Of a stretch of DNA of 64,000 nt, positions 53,939 through 62,673 are shown one piece after another. The translations under genes and the position numbers were made by a program. This DNA comes from Symbiodinium kawagutii (Eukaryota > Sar > Dinophyceae > Suessiales > Symbiodiniaceae). The DNA lies in the NCBI GenBank assembly GCA_009767595.1, contig VSDK01011292.1:1-64000 (forward strand), in the 5' to 3' direction. How positions within the stretch are numbered: position 1 is the stretch's first letter; the number at the start of each line of letters is the position of its first letter. The notes beneath the pieces are model-generated. The model searched no databases and had not been told where the DNA came from. It worked only from the letters and a program-made list of their open reading frames with translations.

Positions 53939-56900
53939 ATGCTTCGCAAATGCATCATGCTTGGGCGCAGTTCCATCATCTGTTCGAAACCTCTTGTCCT
54001 GCTCATTGTGTGTCGCCAGTTGTTGAGCTAGCGTTGTTTCTAGGCTGGACTGCATGGTCTTGAACATGCTCTGCATCTGCCCAATGATTGCTTGGGATGC
54101 GTTGGACATATTGGTTTCCATCTCCTGCATTTTCTTCTTTGTGAAGGCCTGTTCATCTTTCATTGTTGACACCTCCGCAGCTACACTACGGGCCACCGTA
54201 TCTGTTTGCTTCTGTGTTTGCACAACCAAGTCACTCAGGGCTGCAATCTGTTGATTGGCTTGTGCAAGTTTGTCATCAAGAGCTGCATTGATCTGCGCTT
54301 GGAGCTCCGCTTTCACTTCAGCCATCCGTGTGGTTGAGGAAATCTGCATGGTTTGGTTCTGAACATCAACAACTGTTTGAACCTGGACTTCCTGAGCAAT
54401 CATGGTGAAAGGAGCCACATGCTGATGTTTTCCCATGGGTTCAACAATTGTGAGGTTTCCATTGACGACCATGTGGTAGCTGCGAGGTGGATTCTTCGCA
54501 GCAATGATCCATTTGTCCATCCCTTGGGGTTTGACGGCTTGAGCTTGCCATCCACCATCTTGGAGGGCTTTTGTCAATCCCTCTTTCCCCACTTGACCAA
54601 CGTGTTTCATGATATACAATTGGTGGTCTGGTTCCACTTGGGTTGCTTCAACATAAGCTGATTCCGGCATCAGCTTGGCTCGAACCTGATCAAGGTGTTG
54701 CTTCAAACACCTCACTGCAAAATGTTCCCCCACCAAAGTAACACCGAGGGAATTCTCACAGCTTTCAGCCAACGTGATCACTTGGGACAAATTCTTGCCC
54801 GGCAAAGTCACGATACCATAGCGTGTGTCGTGTTTTTTATCTGAGCCCTTTGGATTCATGATGATTCCATTGGCTCCACTGCGTGCAAGGACAGAGTGCA
54901 AGAGATGGTCCCCTACACGAAAATATCCGTGCCAGTAATCAGCTTTTTCAAAGCTGCTTTGTTTCCGATCCTGGCTCCAGGCCTTTATAGACCAGGCACT
55001 CATGAGGTTGCTTCCTCGTAGGGAAGGCACCTGGACGCCCAGGAATTGCAGTGGGATTGCTGCATCTGGCCACTGGTTCACTAGCTTACGCATGATGAAG
55101 AACTCAATGGTAGTTGCGGCAATAGGTGTGACCTGCAGGGACATCACAGAAGCTTCATATGAAATGTGCTCATCCCCGAATTGCAGCAATGCAGCTCTCA
55201 CTATGATTGGTTGCCCTTTCTTGGTGTGGGCTGGCATTTGGAATATATCTTGGAATCCATGCATGTCAGCATCGATAACCAAAATGGCCAGTGGATCGCA
55301 AGATTTGACACCGGAAGCTTGGAACTTTCTTGCATCATTGGCACTCATGATGGCTAATCCACATTGATCGGGACCAAAACGTGCATTCTCAAGGATCTGT
55401 ATCCCATGTCCCTCAGCAGTGAAATGCGCAATGTCAATGACAACTTCATCAGCTTTCGGACTGAAATGTGAGCTCTTCGTTTTCTTTGGTGGCGGTTGGG
55501 AGATCTTGTTGCTCTCTTTTCGCATAACTTTCTGGTGGGATTTCAACTCTCCTGGAGTTATCAACCTGAAACGATTCTCGGTGGCCAGCTTCTTCATAGC
55601 ATCCCAAAAACCATCACGGTCAGATTCCTTGAACCCAGCCAATTTCTCCAAAGCAATCTTGCCGATGAAGGCATTTGTTCTTTCAGCTAGAACCTCAGCA
55701 GGCACGCCTCTCTGTTCAAGCTCACTTTTGATCCTGGTTTTCACCCCTTCGAATTTCGCACCTCCCAGCAAAGGACAGACCCGGAAAGTCAGCACTCGTA
55801 GTGGATCAATTTCGCCTGTGGTGAGATTGGGGTCAAGAACATGTTGATCCTGCATAATCATCACATTGACATTCGCCTGAGACATCGCAAAGAATGATGC
55901 CGCAATTTCTTGCAGCATGACATCCTTGGGGAGTTTCGTTGTCATAGGCTTGCATTGAAAAGGCGTACGAATCCAAAACTCAGGATCATCATCTTGGATG
56001 AACTTGTTTTGCATGGCAATTGTTTGGATTTCCTGGTCAAAACGCAGTTTGAATACCGACGTAACTCCCATAGGTTTGAATCCATTCCATTGCACTTCAA
56101 AGGATCCCACACTCTGCACTTGGCGTGCAGGATCAATGCTTTGATCTCCTTGGAAGGGTTCCCATGGTATGGCTGCATGAATGTCAGGAAACAGCTGTTG
56201 CACCAAAACAGAAATGTTGACATCCCCTTTGCAAACTAGAGAACGTGCGATTTTCTTGGTTGGATGTCTGGCCACAAATCGCCAGAAATAGCATGGTGCA
56301 GGGATCAACCCTGGGTCAGTGATTTCAATGGCTGGTGGACACCAATCCATCTTTCGGTTTGGCACAGTGCGGAAAGCAACTTCGAAGAGAGTGCCTGGAT
56401 TGTCCAAGATGAATTCATCATCTTTCATGAGTCTGTTCTGGAACCACAAGGTCAAACTGTCAACATTGCAACCCAAATGGCTAGCCACAAATGCCAACAT
56501 AGTTCGGGTGGTCCACGTCACATCACATTGCAAATTGATTTCCGTGTTCAATTTACGTTCGCAACATGTGATTTGAATCTTGGCTGGTGTGAAAACAAGC
56601 ACTTTCATGGGCACACTGACAATTGGAGATTCCCAGTGCAATTCGGCTTGGTCCATGCGAAAGCTCATGAAGTTGTATCCCTGAGCAAATGGCATGGCTC
56701 TTTGAACTACATCTTTCACGGAGGTTCTCTTCTCACCATGAACACATTGCGTCCAATGCCTCTCACAGTGTGTAAGCATAACCATGCCCCCATGTCCTTG
56801 TTCAACCATGTTGGATCTTGACATAGGATTGTGTTCCATGGAAAATTCAGGGAAGCCCGGAAGAGTCCTGGTCTGCAGATCATATTCTTCACATGCGAAA

Positions 56901-58402
56901 GGTACGGTGTCGGGCACAACGCTCTCAGTCTTTGCACGCTTGGCAGGATTTTCACTGATTGGGTTCAACCAACACCATTCCCCATCCTCCACAACATGCA
57001 AAGCAGCAAGTTGACCAATGGATGAAAGGATCTTAGCAAAAATTCTTTCAATTGCATCAGGCAAGGACACGAAGGATGCATCACCTAACGCGAGATGTGT
57101 CTTGTAAATCTGCAAGAATGCATGAAAAACACTCAAACCATTTCCAATGACCTTCCAGGCCATCTTGACATCCGTTGGGAGGACAGTATGGTTACTATAC
57201 CCAAGTGCCTTCGCAAATTCCCATGGACTGAAGTAGCGCAATCCCTGAGAATCTTCGGTGAGTACAGTTTGTAGCCCTTTGGAACCTAGGAGGTCCTTTG
57301 GAAGCTTGTGTTGCCCCCCATAGCTGGCCATGATTGCAAACAGTTGCTTGTCAGGCAAAACAACACGTGTCTGCAGAATGTCCTCAGGTGACAAGGATTT
57401 GCTGTTGGTAGTTACCCACCATGGTGCATACTCAGAATTACCAAGCATTTCCCGTGCAATATCGTCTATGACAAGTGCGGTTCGCTCCTTGGCACTCATG
57501 TTGACATGGACACATTCGACTTGAGCCAGACTGGGACATGAATGGATGATGTGGAAAACGTCATTGGCCAAACTGATACTCCTAGCCCGGACAACATTGT
57601 CATCCGAGATCGGAACGAAGCTATGCACAAACGTTCCCAACCATCGATCACGTCTCACTGGCGACACCTTGGAAATTTCGTAGCTGTCAGCCATGATCAT
57701 CTTCATTCCTAGCATTGCAGCATCTTTCAGGAGCGTCTTGTAGTCAGGGTGTTTTGTGATGTTACTCACATTTTCCATGACCATGACATGGATCATCATC
57801 ATTGCCCCTTTCTTCAGAGTCTTCGCAAAGATCTGGCCATCCTCGGATTGCAAACCTTTGGTCCTTCCGGACCCACTCCAAGGCTGACATGGAGGGCTCC
57901 CCAAAATGTATGCCACATTGGCCATAGTCAAGGCCATCCACGTCTCATCATCATTGACATCGGCCTTCAGCACCACCTGGTCTGGCGCTGTGCCAAAGCA
58001 TAGAGAGGTAATGTACTCCTTGGCACTCATCACCTTGCACCTATGGGTGCGAGCACACGCCTCTGCTGTGATTCCACATGACTCAACAAATATTGCAGTC
58101 TGTAGGCCTAGGTGTTGACCAGCATTAGACCAACCACCAATCCCAGCAAACAGCTCGGCAACTTGCATGGTTCCTCTCTTCGCAGACGGGAATGGGAAAA
58201 TCATGGCATGGGGATCAAGGTAAACGTGGACCTCATTCTCGCACCATGCAGTACGTACATTCTTGAGCAACATCTTTGCCCCTTGGGTGAAATAGGGCAT
58301 CCACTCGTCCATTGGATGCACTGTGATAGTGCTACCACATGGTTCAATCTTGCATCCACATTGACTCATCCCAACAGATGTGACAACCACCTGGAGGTCC
58401 AT
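53933..58402 (-). CDS. Retroelement ORF1: cytosine-C5 DNA methyltransferase plus coiled-coil protein
   Basis: Starts at the first ATG inside the element (58402); 1,489 aa. Counted from that Met, residues about 80-440 hold all the main C5-methyltransferase motifs in order: I, VAELFAGIGG (SAM binding, 85-90); IV, GSPPCQPW with catalytic Cys172; VI, M-E-N-V (210-212); VIII, R-R-D-R (250-253); a IX-like FSPWEFAKALGY; and X, V-I-G-N-G-L (about 418-423). The enzyme should methylate cytosine in DNA. The middle (about 450-1370) is not recognised, though it has a helical EQRGVPAEVLAERTNAFIGK segment. The end (about 1375-1480) is a long coiled coil, suiting self-association or RNA-protein particle assembly as in other LINE ORF1 proteins. 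Whether it methylates its own cDNA, host DNA or neither is unknown. Confidence 0.92.
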   Translation of the reverse strand: MDLQVVVTSVGMSQCGCKIEPCGSTITVHPMDEWMPYFTQGAKMLLKNVRTAWCENEVHVYLDPHAMIFPFPSAKRGTMQVAELFAGIGGWSNAGQHLGLQTAIFVESCGITAEACARTHRCKVMSAKEYITSLCFGTAPDQVVLKADVNDDETWMALTMANVAYILGSPPCQPWSGSGRTKGLQSEDGQIFAKTLKKGAMMMIHVMVMENVSNITKHPDYKTLLKDAAMLGMKMIMADSYEISKVSPVRRDRWLGTFVHSFVPISDDNVVRARSISLANDVFHIIHSCPSLAQVECVHVNMSAKERTALVIDDIAREMLGNSEYAPWWVTTNSKSLSPEDILQTRVVLPDKQLFAIMASYGGQHKLPKDLLGSKGLQTVLTEDSQGLRYFSPWEFAKALGYSNHTVLPTDVKMAWKVIGNGLSVFHAFLQIYKTHLALGDASFVSLPDAIERIFAKILSSIGQLAALHVVEDGEWCWLNPISENPAKRAKTESVVPDTVPFACEEYDLQTRTLPGFPEFSMEHNPMSRSNMVEQGHGGMVMLTHCERHWTQCVHGEKRTSVKDVVQRAMPFAQGYNFMSFRMDQAELHWESPIVSVPMKVLVFTPAKIQITCCERKLNTEINLQCDVTWTTRTMLAFVASHLGCNVDSLTLWFQNRLMKDDEFILDNPGTLFEVAFRTVPNRKMDWCPPAIEITDPGLIPAPCYFWRFVARHPTKKIARSLVCKGDVNISVLVQQLFPDIHAAIPWEPFQGDQSIDPARQVQSVGSFEVQWNGFKPMGVTSVFKLRFDQEIQTIAMQNKFIQDDDPEFWIRTPFQCKPMTTKLPKDVMLQEIAASFFAMSQANVNVMIMQDQHVLDPNLTTGEIDPLRVLTFRVCPLLGGAKFEGVKTRIKSELEQRGVPAEVLAERTNAFIGKIALEKLAGFKESDRDGFWDAMKKLATENRFRLITPGELKSHQKVMRKESNKISQPPPKKTKSSHFSPKADEVVIDIAHFTAEGHGIQILENARFGPDQCGLAIMSANDARKFQASGVKSCDPLAILVIDADMHGFQDIFQMPAHTKKGQPIIVRAALLQFGDEHISYEASVMSLQVTPIAATTIEFFIMRKLVNQWPDAAIPLQFLGVQVPSLRGSNLMSAWSIKAWSQDRKQSSFEKADYWHGYFRVGDHLLHSVLARSGANGIIMNPKGSDKKHDTRYGIVTLPGKNLSQVITLAESCENSLGVTLVGEHFAVRCLKQHLDQVRAKLMPESAYVEATQVEPDHQLYIMKHVGQVGKEGLTKALQDGGWQAQAVKPQGMDKWIIAAKNPPRSYHMVVNGNLTIVEPMGKHQHVAPFTMIAQEVQVQTVVDVQNQTMQISSTTRMAEVKAELQAQINAALDDKLAQANQQIAALSDLVVQTQKQTDTVARSVAAEVSTMKDEQAFTKKKMQEMETNMSNASQAIIGQMQSMFKTMQSSLETTLAQQLATHNEQDKRFRTDDGTAPKHDAFAKHS

Positions 58403-58411
58403 GCCTTGCCA

Positions 58412-58428
58412 GTCCAATTACAATGGTT
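58412..58428. repeat. Target-site duplication, 5' side of retroelement
   Basis: Same 17 bp as 48384-48400. The element's 5' end begins immediately to the left (minus-strand TGGCAAGGCATGG). Confidence 0.9.
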
Positions 58429-58496
58429 GTTTTTTTTCGGAAAGATGATTGCTAATGTATGATGACTGAGGGGGGTCCCCTACACTTGCGGGATCA
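58429..58496 (+). mobile_element. Family A fold-back element, right half
   Basis: GATGATTGCTAATGTATGAT then GACTGAGGGGGGTCCCCTAC, continuing the half left at 48294-48400. Direct evidence of nested insertion, though this copy is diverged. Confidence 0.5.
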
Positions 58497-58749
58497 TCTC
58501 ACTTTGTACAAGGCTAGTATGTGCTACAACCCGACTTGCGGACTAAATCACCATGGATAGTAGCCACGTACTAAGTGAGATGTCCCTCCAAGTAATGGTT
58601 GATTAATAGTCAATGATTACTTGATGGTTAAGCAGCTGGTGAATCACGTGGAGTCAAGTGATGGTGTGTAGTTTTGATACTGGGTGGCTGGGACCGCCGC
58701 TTTTCCTTCGATTATTGTTTTGCTGTTTGTTGGATTAGATGGGTGTCAT

Positions 58750-58940
58750 ATGGATGGATGGATGGATGGATGGATGGATGGATGGATGGATGGATGGNNN
58801 NNNNNNNNNNNNNNNNNNNNNNNNNNNNNNNNNNNNNNNNNNNNNNNNNNNNNNNNNNNNNNNNNNNNNNNNNNNNNNNNNNNNNNTGTGTGGATGGATG
58901 GATGGATGGATGGATGGATGGATGGATGGATGGATGGATG
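58750..58940 (+). repeat. (ATGG)n tetranucleotide microsatellite containing an 89-bp assembly gap
   Basis: ATGG units run from 58750 to 58797, N from 58798 to 58886, then TGTGTGG and more ATGG to about 58940, followed by a short (CA)n at 58955-58968. True length is unknown. Frames across it are meaningless. Confidence 0.95.
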
Positions 58941-59982
58941 GGGATACATCCATACACACACACACACACTCAAAGTCAAGTTTTTGCAACAAAGATGATA
59001 GTAGTGGTGGGTGATGATTGTAAAGAAGCTAGTAAATATACAAGCCAACAAGAAGTTGACAAGGGATCATATGGGTTAGTGCTTGATGATGATGGTAAAC
59101 GGCGGTTGACAATGTTGGTGAATAGCAGTTGACACGTACTCATGGTTTAGAATGCTGGTTGATACCAGTTAGTGATACTGCGTGGCTATTACAGGCTAAT
59201 GTTGATAGCTGAGCAGGTGATATAGTAACGATCAATGATGATTACATAACTGGTTAACGATGGCGAACATTAGGGTTTTATAGTGACGATTAATGAGTTA
59301 ATGATAAGCAATTATACTTGACAATGATGAACAGATGGTTTATATTGTGGATACTGGTAGTTAATTGCTTGATCAATGCACAGCTTGATGATGGGAACTT
59401 GGAGATTGATGGTTCGTTGATGTTAGTTGTGATTACCAGTGGTCTCTAGTGGTGCTTAAATGATTATTCATGAGGTTAGATATTGTGGTTCATGATGCAT
59501 AGTGGACGGCTCCTGGTGGTTGATAATTAATTAGGGGATCATTCATATTGAATTGATGTTTGGTGGACTGTTTGGTTGATGGTAAATAGATGCTTAGCAA
59601 GTGATAATGATGGATATTATAGTGAACTACAGTTCACATTCGCTAGTATTATTGTTGATCATTATTTTCAATGGCCGATTATGAATAATGTTAATTGAAA
59701 ACCGTTCAGAAGGGTTGATACTGCTGAATCCTGGTCGCTCACTGGGACTGTGAATGATGGCCCAATTACAGAGAACCTACAAGAACAACAAACCATTGTG
59801 GATAGCAATCAGAAACCGTTCTGTTTGTTTGACTATGCACGCGCTCATCAACCAACCATCAACCAGCCGCAAACCAGCCATCACCCGATAGGTGACCACA
59901 ACCACCAACCATCGACGACCCAAAAATCCTGGATCGTTCGTTTGTGTCGATGCCGATCCCTGATTCGGCCAAAATCGCCAAG

Positions 59983-60015
59983 GACACGGCGATTTTGATG
60001 CAGACTGGCTGGCCG
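59983..60015 (+). CDS. dxr: DXR exon f (DTAILMQTGWP)
   Basis: A 33-nt exon after acceptor GCCAAG|G. It encodes DTAILMQTGWP, aligning without a gap to D-S-S-V-L-A-Q-L-G-W-P, which follows E-T-Q in plastid-type DXR. It ends in phase 0 before GACACATGG, a GA-type donor that shares GGACA with the next exon's start. Reading past the donor gives a plausible-looking frame (TWREMKCFLVDLSIG) but one that does not align to DXR. The short length keeps this below the certainty of exons c and d. Confidence 0.7.
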
Positions 60016-61512
60016 GACACATGGCGTGAAATGAAGTGCTTCCTGGTGGATTTGTCTATTGGGATTGTCCACAAAATGGTTCATACTGGTTGATTTCAAA
60101 GGATGGTTGACAATGGTTCAGAGTTTGTGTTTACTACTTGTTCATGACTATATATGAGTTTGTCCATAAAGTATATACCACTCAGAAATGGACGTTCCCA
60201 GATATATGGTGACTGTTATTGGGTGGTTAGTGGGTACCACCATTTCTGGATAACCCCGTTTTACTGACAAGTGCTGCACAGATAACGTGCATGTATGAAT
60301 TGCATATCTTTACACCTTCAGTACAATGATGAGCACACATGTTTTTTTTTGTGAAAACATCTTACAGATGCACACATTTATGTCATGTGTCCGCTGGAAA
60401 AGACTCATTTGTTCAGCTTCTATTCGCCATGTTGGAAGTGGTCAACGGGGGTTGGTGCTTTTAGCAGTGACTTCCCGCACGGATTCTATATCAAGGACTG
60501 TTTCCCCCACATAATTAATTGTGATACCTGCCAGTTCAGTGCATGGTTTCCTGCTCAGAATGGTACCTATGATGCCCAATTTTGTGGTTGTGGCACCTTT
60601 TGGCACCTTGTTTTTGATTCATTCAATATACATCCGCACTTTGTCAAATCCGGCTCCATACTCAGAAGTGATTAGCTTCGACCTCGGTGATGGCGAGGGT
60701 ACCTCACATGGGTCTTTGAGCGATATACCTTCTGGCAGTGGCTGGCCTGGAAGATGAAAATCACTACTTTTATAGGTAAAGCCCGTATAAGTAATGGGCT
60801 TTCTACTTCCAGGTTGGTTTGCCAGAGTTTGGTATTGGGTCTTCGGAGTCCTAATTCCGTGATTGCATGAGTATGACACCTATGCAAGTGCATGTGCAGC
60901 TGACTGAACTCAGACAGGTTTTTCCAAAGATGGGGATGCCCCAAAATCATGCCAAATCACTAGTTTCCTTATTTAATATTCACTACGGAACCGATACGAC
61001 CAGTGGTGAATTTCGGAATGCGACATTTACAGCTCTGGAAGTGGCATGATAAAGTGGTGCATTGCTATTGTTTGTGGGGGTCATTACTGGTTGGCAAGCT
61101 GAACGTGTATGGAAGCTACGCAGCAACTGCGATTCCTGCTCTCAAGCTTAGCCTTTGTTTGGAAGATTGTCTTTGTTGAGCTACTTGGCTGTGGGTCACC
61201 CTGGACCTCCGGGGTCCCAGCATTCACCATTATTTTCCAACTATTATTGTTGGTCAACTCATCCCCCCATAGTCAAGCATCATCAAGGGTTATAAACCAT
61301 TATGATGAACCATTACTAGCCACTATAAATGGCTGTGGGTCAAAACCCCGTATCCCTGGTTCCCCTATCATTAACCATTGTTTTCCCTATTATTGTTGGT
61401 GGAAATCCCCAATTAGCTGGTTGGTTAATAATGACCCATAGCCAAGGCCAAATCACTATGATTCCCCATGAAATTGCGGGTTAAGTGCTTGACCTTTGGC
61501 AACTTGGCTAAG
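60016..61512 (+). other. DXR intron f-g
   Basis: A GA-AG intron by inference, 1,497 bp. Family-B elements lie at about 61186-61285 and 61329-61445. Two open + frames inside (60385-60675, with CDTCQFSAWF; and 60867-61049, with TELRQVFPKMGMPQNHAKSL) look protein-like and could mean an alternative transcript or a second gene, but neither matches DXR. Confidence 0.45.
61329..61445 (+). mobile_element. Fold-back element, family B
   Basis: AATGGCTGTGGGTCAAAACC ... AATAATGACCCATAGCCAAG with the complete interior. A decayed copy lies just upstream at 61186-61285. Confidence 0.8.
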
Positions 61513-61560
61513 GACATGCGCTTGCCCATCCTGTATGCCTTGTCACATCCATCGCGTGTG
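61513..61560 (+). CDS. dxr: DXR exon g (DMRLPILYALSHPSRV)
   Basis: After acceptor GGCTAAG|G, the frame encodes DMRLPILYALSHPSRV, matching D-M-R-L-P-I-L-Y-T-L-S-W-P-D-R-V of plastid-type DXR almost residue for residue. It joins exon f in phase 0 to restore G-W-P-D-M-R-L-P. The 3' boundary is uncertain. The frame stays open to 61620 (RMPKAAGVDTGLLLGEL), and a GC donor (CGTGT|GCGGAT) or later GT sites are possible. Confidence 0.85.
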
Positions 61561-61888
61561 CGGATGCCCAAAGCTGCTGGAGTTGACACTGGTTTGCTAC
61601 TTGGCGAGTTGGGTCAATATTGAACATGGTTATAGGGGTTTATAGGGGATCATAATGATTTATAATGAGTGGTTAGTAATGGTTAATAACTGTTGTTTAT
61701 AGTGGTTTTATTACTCAGAATGATCAGCGCATTCAGGTGTAATCAACTATCAGTGAGTGACCATATGATTGTTTAGGAATGGTTAATCATCATGCTTTGT
61801 TGTTAGTCACCATAATGGTTGATGATGGTGAATTCGGTCCATCCAGTTGAGCAAGAAGGCTTTATGGGGTCAAGCACATCTTCGAGTG

Positions 61889-61930
61889 CCAGGCCCTTAG
61901 ACGCTTTCTGTGTGCCACTTGATTTACTGT
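61889..61930 (+). CDS. Tentative DXR exon h (PLDAFCVPL)
   Basis: After GAGTGCCAG|G, a frame reads PLDAFCVPL, reminiscent of K-P-L-D-F-C-K-L (E. coli) or R-L-D-L-C-K-L, which follows shortly after exon g in the protein. Order and distance fit, but the match is short with an extra residue, and the splice phase with exon g is not settled. Confidence 0.3.
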
Positions 61931-62673
61931 TTTCCAAGTTGGTGAATAAAACTGTTGGGCAACTACCAGTTGTCAATAGTTGCGGTACATCTAATCAGAT
62001 TGTTAACCAAGTGGGTAAACCAATATCTTTCCAATCGTTTCACATCTACACTGTCAGATTTGGATGTTTTGTAAGCTAATAGCTTTCTAAGTGGGTAGCA
62101 GCACTCTGCAATTGATTGTGCTGTCAGCGTTTTCTTGCCGACAGTTCACTGGAAATGATACAATGTGGGACCATGCCGACCATGCCTTTTTTGCTCACTT
62201 CGTGAGCTTAAACGGTGGGGAAGTATCAGTTAGGTACACGAATCAAATATTAAACTGACTAAAGGTTTATAACTACTACAAACCATAGTGTTTTCATTGC
62301 TCAGCCCGTATATTAGCCGTTGTCAATCAAAGCTGGGCCCCACCTTGCAAACTGTAGGCAAGGCCCGAAACTCCTCAAGGTTTTTCAGAACCAAGGTGGA
62401 TCTAGGAGCTCAGCCACCATAGTTATACTCCAGATTCCAAGCGCCGGTGCTTGATAGAAACCTTTGTTGCCACATTTATGTTTCCATGTGCAAAGGTTGT
62501 TTAGCCATGATTGTTGATTTTTTTCCCTATCAACAATAACAGTATTATATCATTGTTGATCATTATTCCCTAACAATCTAGAACTAGAACTATAAATATA
62601 ATCATCAATGACGAGGTTCATGATCATCCCCAATTAGCCATTATAACGGATTACAACGATTATGAACCAATGC

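Larger units (their letters stand above)
48401..58411 (-). mobile_element. Non-LTR (LINE-like) retroelement with DNA methyltransferase, full length
   Basis: A 10,011-bp insertion bounded by a perfect 17-bp target-site duplication, with no long terminal repeats and no clear poly(A) tail (the 3' end reads CTCAAAGTCAA). It encodes two large intact frames: ORF1 (C5-methyltransferase, long middle region, coiled coil) and ORF2 (APE-like endonuclease, reverse transcriptase, zinc motif, RNase H). The perfect duplication and intact frames suggest recent insertion. Target-primed reverse transcription by an APE-type endonuclease would explain the duplication. C5-methyltransferases in dinoflagellate retrotransposons have been reported (de Mendoza and colleagues, 2018), so the combination is known in outline. 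The first AUG lies only 9 bases from the 5' end, so almost no 5' leader is encoded. Confidence 0.9.
48264..59982 (+). other. DXR intron e-f, carrying the 10-kb retroelement
   Basis: An 11,719-bp GA-AG intron by inference. About 10.0 kb of it is the minus-strand retroelement (48401-58411), itself inside a family-A fold-back element. The rest is the (GGAT)n tract with the assembly gap (58750-58940) and degenerate TGATGGTTAATG filler. Without the retroelement the intron would be about 1.7 kb, in line with its neighbours. Confidence 0.6.

Noticed and set aside
58412..58417. Retroelement ORF1 start at TTG 58417
   Set aside because: It lies inside the target-site duplication. The first ATG in the element is at 58402.
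48888..58462. Many plus-strand frames of 60-185 codons
   Set aside because: Antisense shadows of the two retroelement ORFs.
58674..59132. Frames across the microsatellite (WMDGWMDG...)
   Set aside because: They are translations of ATGG repeats and N.
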